A stretch of 5,652 nt of DNA. Origin: Myxococcales bacterium. GTDB lineage: Bacteria; Desulfobacterota_B; Binatia; UBA1149; SPBQ01. The DNA is taken from the NCBI GenBank assembly GCA_004525875.1, contig SPBQ01000169.1, positions 1-5,652 on the forward strand, read 5' to 3'. The notes under the pieces are model-generated. The model saw only the letters and a list, made by a program, of their open reading frames with translations. It was not told where the DNA came from and did not search any database. Position numbers and translations under genes: made by a program. Shown here one piece after another: positions 1-5,425 of this stretch (the first letter of the stretch is position 1; every line of letters begins with the position of its first letter).

Positions 1-80
1 CGCAAGCGCGAGGCGCAGACCGCCGCAGATGCGGCGGCGATCGCCGTCGCATCTGCGGCGGTCTGCGCCTCGCGCTTGCG
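1..80. repeat. 80-bp near-perfect palindrome at the window edge
   Basis: Bases 1-40 are the reverse complement of bases 41-80, with one mismatch (G34 opposite T47). There is no spacer: the centre lies between 40 and 41 inside GGCGATCGCC. The right half encodes, on the minus strand, the conserved Arg-Lys-Arg-Glu-Ala-Gln-Thr-Ala-Ala-Asp stretch of the Tad-like protein. The left half is the same sequence inverted, which makes no biological sense as a continuation of that protein. Because the palindrome ends exactly at base 1, a fold-back at a contig end is the simplest reading. A natural cruciform cannot be excluded, and the single mismatch is slightly against a pure copy. Confidence 0.95.
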
Positions 81-185
81 AGCGTGTAGGGTGCCGACGT
101 CGAAGTCGAGGCCCAGCATGGCGACGATGGCAGGGAGGAGGATCGTGAGCAGCGCGGCGGCCGCTCCCTTCTGACGGTTTTTCAC
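1..185 (-). CDS. TadG/TadE-like Flp pilus-assembly protein, N-terminal part only
   Basis: Reading leftwards from a GTG at 185-183, the frame is open for 61 codons to the window edge. It begins VKNRQKGAAAALLTILLPAI, followed by VAMLGLDFDVGTLHARKREA and QTAADATAIAAA. This has the layout of the Tad-like N-terminal domain of TadG/TadE proteins: a basic start, a Gly-Ala turn, one hydrophobic membrane segment (about residues 8-26), an Asp-Val-Gly after it, then a basic/Gln stretch and an Ala-Ala-Asp-Ala helix. Such proteins are membrane-anchored pseudopilin-like or accessory parts of tad (Flp) pilus secretion systems. A purine-rich AAAGGA lies about 10 bases upstream of the GTG, an acceptable ribosome site. 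No upstream ATG is better. Only about the first 49 residues are trustworthy, because the second half of the 1-80 palindrome then re-reads the same DNA backwards. No other tad gene is visible. The family call is from pattern recognition, with good but not complete confidence. Confidence 0.72.
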   Translation of the reverse strand, partial: MKNRQKGAAAALLTILLPAIVAMLGLDFDVGTLHARKREAQTAADATAIAAASAAVCASRL

Positions 186-509
186 TTCAAGCGGTTCCTT
201 TCTGCGGCCGATCGCGGACTGCGACCGGGGTCGGAGTGCAGGCAAGCAGGCACGATGCATGCCGCCTGACGGTTGGCGGCGGTCGAGGGCGCGCCGCCCG
301 CGCCGCGACCATGGTCCGATGCGGAGTTACGCGCCCCTCCCGCTACCGTCGCCACGCCGCGCACGCGGACGCGCGGCACAGGCTGGTACACCGCTGTCCA
401 GTTCTGGGACGGTCAAGCTGTAGCACTTGCAGTGGCTCTTTGGACGGCGTTGCCGACTTATCGGTGGCGAGGCAAGTTCCTGGCCTCGAATGGGGCTGCC
501 TCCGAGTTC
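186..509. other. Gene-poor spacer between Tad-like gene and transposase remnant
   Basis: No convincing gene is seen in this 324-base stretch. The short open frames on both strands show mixed codon use and no recognisable family. It holds the ribosome-site region of the minus-strand Tad-like gene near its left end (about 196-201). GGCTCTTTGG at 434-443 resembles the GGCTCTGTTG-type ends of IS6-family elements. It lies about 76 bases beyond the transposase stop, where such an end would be expected, but the match is short and degenerate. Confidence 0.5.
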
Positions 510-890
510 CTACACCGAAGTCACCGCCTTCCAGACTTGAAAAGCCTGATCTCGAAAGGAGCGATGCCGGACCGCGCGTAGAAGACATCGACCGATTCGG
601 AACAGATTCCCTACCCGTCCGTGTACGGCCGACAACAGCTGAGCTCGAGCGGCCGACTTGAACCGTTGCATCCGCCGCTCTTTTGTTTGCGTTTGCTCCC
701 TCGCCGGCTCGATTGCTCCGACGTGAGACTTCGGCTCGGTTGTTGGCGTACTGAGACGTGTCGTGGATGACCGAAGGCACACAACCCGATGTGCGGCCGC
801 GTAGCTCCTCAGCTTGTCAGTAACGCGGCGTCGCGGCTCGCAGCCCTGGCCTTTCAACAGCTTGCGGAAGAATTTCTTCGCCGCACACAA
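510..890 (-). pseudogene. IS6-family transposase remnant (C-terminal half, two frameshifts)
   Basis: The minus-strand frame from about 890 reads CAAKKFFRKLLKGQG, then VTDKLRSYAAAHRVV, as in the DDE domain of IS6-family transposases. Near 777-784 one base appears lost: homology jumps to the next frame as PSVIHDTSQYANNRAEVS. Near 725-732 it jumps back to the first frame as SH..., then ERRMQRFKSAARAQ, LSAVHGRVGNLFRIGR, LLRAVRHRSFRDQAFQVW, ending at a TAG at 510-512. The second catalytic Asp (in VTDKLRSY) and the catalytic Glu (in NNRAE) survive. The first Asp and the N-terminal DNA-binding part are missing beyond about 890-900. A few extra codons seem to lie before ERRMQRFKS. With 5' truncation and two frameshifts it cannot make a working transposase. 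It is an old mobile-element scar between the Tad-like and cytochrome genes. The family assignment is firm; the exact frameshift bases are inferred from remembered family sequence. Confidence 0.88.
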
Positions 891-1068
891 GAGGTGACGA
901 CCGGTGCGGAGTACAGAGCGTTAACGTGACAATTATTCGTCGATGCTCCACTGTGCCGGGATGGTAGAGAAGCCCTGTCGCCGCGAGACGATGCTCGAAC
1001 GGAGCTCTGTGTCGGCGATGCCCGGCGCTGATGACGTTTCGCGACCCGCCCTTGTGCTCCGGGCCCCG

Positions 1069-2226
1069 ATGGGAGGCGCAACGCGGCACCGGGTCGCGAT
1101 CACCTTGGTCATTCTCGCTTGCGCAACCGGTGCCGCCTGCCGGGAGAGCTCGCGCGATCCGGAGATGTCGTCGGAGACGCCGGAGATCATGCAGCAGATC
1201 GTACGTGAGATGGGCACGCTCCTCCCGCTCAGCGTACAGGACGGCGAGCTGGCAGATCCCGCGAACCGGAAACGAGTCGCACGCTCTCTCGAGACCCTGT
1301 CTCGTAACGCTGACATCCTCGAGCTGCACGCGGCTCGTGAAGATGAACAGATGCAATTCCTTGCGCGTTCGATGGCCAGAGACGCTCGTGGAGTGCAGCG
1401 CGCGTACCGCGAACAGCGCTTCGAGCGTGCGGGATTTCTGTTGCAGCGTATCACGGAGAACTGCGTCGTGTGTCACACGCGTCTCCCCGGCGATGCGGCC
1501 TCGCCGATCTCCCAGGGCTTCCTGGAGCAGGATCAGTTCGACGAGCTCGCACTGGAACCGCGAGCAACACTACAGATTGCGACGCGGCGCTTTGATTCCG
1601 CCCTCGACACGCTGGAGGAGCTGCTTGCGTCCCCGCGCGGTGCCGTGACGTTGCTCGGACCGCTGACCGACTACCTGGTGGTCTCGATCCGAGTGAAAGG
1701 CGATTACGAGCGGCCGATTCCCAAGCTCGAACGTTTCGCTGAACGTCCCGACCTGTGGACGCGCCTGCGTAGGGAGGTCGATTTCTGGGTCGACGTGCTG
1801 CCCGGGTTGCAGGCACGCGCAGCGGGGCCGCCGGATCTCGCGACTGCCCGCGCCCTGCTCACGGAGGGACACGACATGGTGGAGTTCGGGGCCGACCGAA
1901 GGTGGCTGGCCCACCTGGTGGTCGCCTCCGCCATCCTGCAAAACTACATCGATTCGCATTCCACTCCCGATGCGCGCCTGGCCGAAGCCTACTACCTGCT
2001 CGGGATCACCGAGGCGCGCATCGGCCGCAACTACTGGGTCACGCCGGCACCGTTCCTCCTGGAGACCTCGATCCGGATGGCACCTGGCGAAAGCTTTGCG
2101 CACGATGCATTCGCGCTTCTCGAGGAAGAGCTGCTGATGAGCTACGAGGGATCGGACTATGAGGAGATCCCTCCGGAAGAGCGCCGGGTTCTGGACGAGC
2201 TCCAGACGCTGATCGCTCGCCCCTGA
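1069..2226 (+). CDS. Predicted lipoprotein: class II-like cytochrome c domain plus TPR-like helical domain
   Basis: A 385-residue protein is obtained from the ATG at 1069. This start is chosen because it yields an export signal: Arg/His-rich MGGATRHR, hydrophobic VAITLVILACATGAA, then Cys24 (or Cys18) as the probable lipidated residue. The frame is open back to an ATG at 943, but those 42 residues look non-coding and would bury the signal. No strong Shine-Dalgarno precedes any candidate start. Residues about 38-140 form a predicted four-helix bundle ending in CVVCH at 132-136, a covalent haem c site. Haem binding near the end of a bundle of about 110 residues is the layout of class II cytochromes (c', c-556). 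Met41 or Met48 in the first helix could be the sixth ligand, as in c-556. Residues about 150-385 are helical and acidic, with TPR-like segments (for example around 304-350, LAEAYYLLGITEARI and a Met-Ala-Pro-Gly turn). It probably acts as a membrane-anchored periplasmic electron carrier or haem sensor; the partner is unknown. It stands alone on its strand, downstream of the IS6 scar. Confidence 0.85.
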   Translation: MGGATRHRVAITLVILACATGAACRESSRDPEMSSETPEIMQQIVREMGTLLPLSVQDGELADPANRKRVARSLETLSRNADILELHAAREDEQMQFLARSMARDARGVQRAYREQRFERAGFLLQRITENCVVCHTRLPGDAASPISQGFLEQDQFDELALEPRATLQIATRRFDSALDTLEELLASPRGAVTLLGPLTDYLVVSIRVKGDYERPIPKLERFAERPDLWTRLRREVDFWVDVLPGLQARAAGPPDLATARALLTEGHDMVEFGADRRWLAHLVVASAILQNYIDSHSTPDARLAEAYYLLGITEARIGRNYWVTPAPFLLETSIRMAPGESFAHDAFALLEEELLMSYEGSDYEEIPPEERRVLDELQTLIARP

Positions 2227-2385
2227 GCAGCGTCGCCACTGGCATCAGAGCGCTCGGACTGAAACGATTCGACGACGCATCGTTCGTGTTCGCATCGCCT
2301 GGTCCAGTCTCAGGCTGATAACGGCCGCCGAGGGCTGCCAGTGCCTTGTCGTACTCCGGCTCCTGGGCGATCTCGGGGACGAGCT
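2227..2385. other. Convergent intergenic spacer
   Basis: This spacer lies between the plus-strand cytochrome stop and the hairpin at the lipase end. A weak dyad, AACGAT at 2263-2268 with ATCGTT at 2279-2284 (10-base loop, no T-run), could contribute to termination of the cytochrome transcript. On the minus strand the part nearest the hairpin has coding-like composition (see findings), but no start or recognised family. Confidence 0.4.
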
Positions 2386-2435
2386 CGGCGTAGGTGACCT
2401 AGCCGCCGGAGGCGGCGGCTAGGTCACCTACGCCG
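2386..2435. terminator. 23-bp perfect hairpin with 4-base loop, probable bidirectional terminator
   Basis: Bases 2386-2408 pair without mismatch with 2413-2435, around the loop GAGG (2409-2412). It sits between two convergent genes and contains the last codons and TAG stop (2430-2428) of the minus-strand lipase. Position and extreme stability fit a shared transcription stop or 3'-end stabiliser. No T-run follows on either strand, so it is not a classic intrinsic terminator. Other readings are a rearrangement scar or an assembly artefact. Confidence 0.55.
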
Positions 2436-3657
2436 CTTCGGCTTCGGCGAGGAAGCTTACGATCCGTTGCCAGACGTCGCGGAACTGCGGCGCGCGGAAA
2501 TGGCTGCGCGTCGTCAGCCAGTCGTAGTGGCGTTCGTCGGGGCCGTCGCGCGCGTCGCCGGCGTAGTGGCCGATGATGTCGAGATGGTCGGCTCGTGCTG
2601 CTGCCACCACCCGTCCCCATGGCTGTGACACGGTCGGCACGATGCCGTCGCTGGCATCGTCACCCGGATCGTCGTCGAACGCCTCACCGAACGCCTCGGC
2701 GAGCACGCGCGCTTGCTCGCCGTCGAGCGGAGGAAAGTCGTGGCCCGTCGCCAGCCGGCTGAGGCTGTAGTAGATCGCGTGCTGGGCCTGATCGACCGGG
2801 TCGACGCCGATCTCGTAGACGGTGGCCAGACCCGGCGCTCGCGCACGTGTCACCACCGACCCGTAGAGCACACCGGCGCGATTGCCGGCAGCGGCGTTGA
2901 AGAGATCCATCGTCTCGACGGTGAGCTGGGTGAGCAGCGACTGATCGCGCTCGACCGCCGCCAGCAGCTCGCGCACCTGCTCGCGGCGCTCCTCGTTGAA
3001 ATCGGCGAGCAGCTGCCGGTACAGCTGCGCGGCCAGCGTTCCGGTCGCACCACGCAACGATGTGGGAAGCGCGAACAGCGTTGCGACCTCGGCCCAGACC
3101 GACAGCGGCAGCTCTCCGACACGCAGCGTCGCCATCGTGAGCACCGAGAGGAGTCGCAGGAGCTGACGGCCGAGCACGCTCGCGAACAGCGACGCGATCG
3201 GAGCGCCGTGATGGGGCGTGGAAACGCTGACGCTCGCGCGCACCCGCGCGGCGTAGGCTTCGATGTCGATCTCCGTCCCGAGATCGACGGCCGGTGTCAG
3301 CAGCAACCGCGCGTCCAGGCCGCCGGTGGAGTGCCCGATCAGATGAATGATCGCATCCGGCTCGGGGCAAGTCGCGACGATCGTTTCGAGCAGGCAACGC
3401 GTGCGCGCGCGCAGGCTGGCCGTGGGCAGTGAGCGGACGGGATGCAGCGTGGCCGGCATCCTTGCCTCGTCGAGCAGCTCCGCAAGCTTGGTCTGGACGG
3501 GGCCCCAGTACGCGAAGTCGCCGAGGTTGGCGAAACCGAAGAAGCCGGGGATCAGGAAGATGTGGCGCTGGGCGGGCATGGCCGGGGCGCGGATCTTACC
3601 AAGTTCGGTGGGGGCGGCGAACGCGCTCCCGCTCTGGCTCCCGCATACAACGGACAT
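2428..3657 (-). CDS. Alpha/beta-hydrolase, lipase type (GHSTGG)
   Basis: A 409-residue protein is obtained from the ATG at 3657-3655, chosen because GGGAGGG lies five bases upstream. A second candidate ATG at 3579 (383 residues, MPAQRHIFLIPGFFGF) starts just before the first beta strand but has only a weak ribosome site. In 409-residue numbering: HIFLIPGFFGF (about 32-42) gives the oxyanion-hole loop; LIGHSTGGLDAR holds the nucleophile Ser110; VSTPHHGAPIAS (about 145-156) is the usual lipase Thr-Pro-His-x-Gly strand; SDGIVPTVSQPWG supplies the likely acid Asp337; ADHLDIIGHY supplies the likely His358. A helical cap of about 150 residues lies between the core halves. It should hydrolyse carboxylic esters such as triacylglycerol or related lipids; the true substrate is not visible. 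No clear signal peptide is seen, so it is probably cytoplasmic unless the MSVVCGSQSGSAFAAP start is a poor one. It converges with the cytochrome gene and diverges from the repeat protein. Its last codons lie in the 2386-2435 hairpin. Confidence 0.88.
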   Translation of the reverse strand: MSVVCGSQSGSAFAAPTELGKIRAPAMPAQRHIFLIPGFFGFANLGDFAYWGPVQTKLAELLDEARMPATLHPVRSLPTASLRARTRCLLETIVATCPEPDAIIHLIGHSTGGLDARLLLTPAVDLGTEIDIEAYAARVRASVSVSTPHHGAPIASLFASVLGRQLLRLLSVLTMATLRVGELPLSVWAEVATLFALPTSLRGATGTLAAQLYRQLLADFNEERREQVRELLAAVERDQSLLTQLTVETMDLFNAAAGNRAGVLYGSVVTRARAPGLATVYEIGVDPVDQAQHAIYYSLSRLATGHDFPPLDGEQARVLAEAFGEAFDDDPGDDASDGIVPTVSQPWGRVVAAARADHLDIIGHYAGDARDGPDERHYDWLTTRSHFRAPQFRDVWQRIVSFLAEAEAA

Positions 3658-3662
3658 CGCTA

Positions 3663-3669
3663 CCCTCCC
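3663..3669 (-). promoter_or_regulatory. Ribosome binding site deciding the lipase start
   Basis: On the minus strand the bases read GGGAGGG, followed by five bases and the ATG at 3657-3655. This strong site favours the 409-residue start over the ATG at 3579, whose upstream DNA has no close purine match. Confidence 0.65.
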
Positions 3670-3856
3670 GAGAGATCTGACCGAATCGTCGCAGGTCGCA
3701 TCGTGAAGACCGCACATTCCCCGAGCTGGGGGACGAGCAGACACGGTCGACGGACGCAGGCCGATCGTTCGAAAATCGATCTCGGACGCGCTATGCGCAG
3801 GCGCAAGAGCCGCCGGCGGGGCTACGCTGCACCCGGCCCGTTGCGGCCAAGCCACG

Positions 3857-3865
3857 AAGGGGGGG
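3857..3865 (+). promoter_or_regulatory. Ribosome binding site of the exported repeat protein
   Basis: AAGGGGGGG lies six bases before the ATG at 3872. Its run of seven G is unusual in form, but spacing and purine content suit a Shine-Dalgarno and support this start. Confidence 0.65.
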
Positions 3866-3871
3866 AATCCG

Positions 3872-5425
3872 ATGCCGAGAACGCGTCTCGAGCACGCCGC
3901 CGTTGTAGCCGTAGCCGTCGTGCTCGCGTTGCTGTCCACTCTGGTGCCGCGTGAAGGAGCCGAGGCCGACCTGACCGCGCTCAGCGGCCCCCTGCGCGTC
4001 GATCCGGAGACCAACCTCGTGCCCCCCTCGCAGCGTGCGCTGGCGCGCTTCGAGGACGGCACCTTCGTCGTGGTCTATCGCGACAGCAGCGCATACCCGA
4101 ACAGCGGGCAGTGGGCGCAGCGCTACGACGCGCAGGGCGCGCCGATCGGCACCCGCGCCCTGGTCTCGCAGGGAGGCTCCGCGCAACCGTCGGTCGCCGG
4201 TCGCGATGACGGCAGCTTTCTCGTGGTGTGGGAGTCGGAATCGCCGGGCCCGGGTCTGGATCTGCGCCTGATGGCCGCCGACGCGACGCCGCTCGGCAGC
4301 GAGCTCCACTTTTCGACCGCCACGGCCGTCCATCGCAACCCCGACGTGGCAGCGCTGGCCGGCGGCGGCTTCGTCGTCGTCTGGGACAGCTACTACTCGC
4401 CGTTCCTGCCGGGCTTCGACGTCGAGATGGGCGGTCAGCGTTTCGACTCCAGCGCTGCACCGGTCGGCAATCCCTTCCACGTCAACAGCTACACGACCGG
4501 GTACCAGCAGCGCGGACGCGTGTCGGCAGACGACAACGGACGCTTCGTGGTCGTCTGGCAAAGCGGAGACTTCGGCGGCGCGGGACAGGACGGTGCCTAC
4601 TTCGGGGTGATCGGCCGGCGCTTCGACGCGACGGCCAGCCCGTTCGGGACCGAGTTCGTCGTCAACACGTTCACCACCTACAGCGAGGACTCACCCGACG
4701 TCGCGATGCACAGTGACGGCAGCTTCGTCGTGGTGTGGCGAACGCAGTACGGCGACGACGAGCCGCTCGGCGTGATCAGCGACTCGGTCACGCTGCGGCG
4801 CTACGCCTCGTCGGGGCAGCCTCTCGGCGACGAGATTCACCTCAACTCCTACATCACGGGTCTGCAGACCCAGCCGGTGATCGCGATGGACGACGACGGC
4901 AGCTTCGTCGTCGCCTTCACGAGTGCCAGCGGCTACAACACGTTCGACAACCGCGACGGCGACGGGGCGGGCATCTTCGCGCGCTGCTTCGTCGCTTCCG
5001 GCCAGCCGGTCGGCGAGGACTTCATCGTCAACACCTACACCACGGCCGACCAGACGCTCGCCTCGATCGCTAGCGACGGCGATGGTGACTTCGTGGTCGC
5101 CTGGCACGGTGCCGAGGCCGTGACCGGGTACTTCCAGGACCTGGAGCCGAACGGGATCGCCGTGCGTCGGTTCGGACGCGGCCAGCTCGGGGGCGGCGGA
5201 GTGTGCGGCGACCCGATCGCTCCGCCGGGCTCGCTGCGCGGGTCAGCGCTCGTCACCGCGACCGACGCGCTGTTCGCGCTCCAGGCGGCCGTCTTGCTGG
5301 TCCAGTGCGAGCTCTGCGTGTGCGACGTCAACGACTCGGGCGGGGTCACCGCGAGCGACGCGCTCATCATCCTGCAGACTGCCGTGGGGCTGGCCGCCCA
5401 GCTCACGTGCCCACCGTGTGCGTGA
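3872..5425 (+). CDS. Secreted seven-repeat (beta-propeller-like) protein with C-terminal dockerin-like module
   Basis: A 517-residue protein. A signal peptide is evident: MPRTRLEH, a hydrophobic VVAVAVVLALLSTLV, and probable cleavage after Ala-Glu-Ala32. Seven repeats follow, each with an Asp-Gly-x-Phe-Val-Val-Val-Trp-type strand at residues 65, 116, 167, 225, 285, 345 and 407 (spacing 51-62). Repeats 4-7 also carry Asn-(Ser/Thr)-(Tyr/Phe)-x-Thr at 205, 265, 325 and 387, and a 'RFD/RYASSG-xPxG' turn. Seven blades suggest a beta-propeller, a fold used for binding. After a Gly-rich linker (about 437-444) comes a dockerin-like pair. The second half, DVNDSGGVTASD (485-496), is a full EF-hand-like calcium loop (Asp485, Asn487, Ser489, Asp496). 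The first half (about 454-470) keeps only the VTATDALFAL helix part. Six Cys cluster in the tail (445, 479, 482, 484, 513, 516), against one in the propeller. It is probably exported and surface-held or released; ligand unknown. No cohesin gene is in view. Confidence 0.88.
   Translation: MPRTRLEHAAVVAVAVVLALLSTLVPREGAEADLTALSGPLRVDPETNLVPPSQRALARFEDGTFVVVYRDSSAYPNSGQWAQRYDAQGAPIGTRALVSQGGSAQPSVAGRDDGSFLVVWESESPGPGLDLRLMAADATPLGSELHFSTATAVHRNPDVAALAGGGFVVVWDSYYSPFLPGFDVEMGGQRFDSSAAPVGNPFHVNSYTTGYQQRGRVSADDNGRFVVVWQSGDFGGAGQDGAYFGVIGRRFDATASPFGTEFVVNTFTTYSEDSPDVAMHSDGSFVVVWRTQYGDDEPLGVISDSVTLRRYASSGQPLGDEIHLNSYITGLQTQPVIAMDDDGSFVVAFTSASGYNTFDNRDGDGAGIFARCFVASGQPVGEDFIVNTYTTADQTLASIASDGDGDFVVAWHGAEAVTGYFQDLEPNGIAVRRFGRGQLGGGGVCGDPIAPPGSLRGSALVTATDALFALQAAVLLVQCELCVCDVNDSGGVTASDALIILQTAVGLAAQLTCPPCA
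4040..5110 (+). repeat. Seven degenerate in-frame repeats of about 150-185 bp
   Basis: The DNA of the exported protein repeats a unit whose best-kept core encodes Asp-Gly-Ser-Phe-Val-Val. The cores start near 4064, 4217, 4370, 4544, 4724, 4904 and 5090. The last four units are most alike in length (60-62 codons) and also share the Asn-Thr-Tyr-Thr-Thr motif, suggesting more recent duplication than the first three (51-58 codons). Confidence 0.85.

Larger units (their letters stand above)
3658..3871. promoter_or_regulatory. Divergent intergenic region, lipase and exported repeat protein
   Basis: These 214 bases must hold the promoters of both flanking genes. No consensus -35/-10 pair stands out on either strand. 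On the plus strand the best weak pair is TTCGAA at 3769 with CTATGC at 3791 (16-base gap). A dyad GATCG (3763-3767) / CGATC (3777-3781) with a 9-base centre overlaps that pair and could be an operator. The minus-strand open frame continues through this region past 4000, but there it is antisense to the exported protein and lacks lipase features. Confidence 0.4.

Noticed and set aside
236..661. Plus-strand open frames of 141 and 102 codons (236-661, 273-581)
   Set aside because: They lie largely antisense to the IS6 remnant, have mixed GC3 and no recognisable domain. The 273 frame would need a TTG start.
943..1068. N-terminal extension of the cytochrome lipoprotein from ATG 943
   Set aside because: It would place 42 low-quality residues before a clear signal peptide. 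The ATG at 1069 gives a sensible lipoprotein start.
817..1476. Minus-strand open frames of up to 219 codons
   Set aside because: Antisense to the start of the cytochrome gene. The reading is Arg/His-rich shadow sequence, and high-GC DNA opens such frames by chance.
3658..4062. N-terminal extension of the lipase to 544 residues
   Set aside because: The extra 135 residues are low-complexity Ser/Arg/Ala, overlap the exported protein antisense, and precede a strong ribosome site at 3663-3669.
3791..4561. Minus-strand open frame of 256 codons
   Set aside because: It mirrors the repeats of the exported protein (recurrent Asp-Asp-Glu-Ala-Ala readings) and is therefore antisense shadow.
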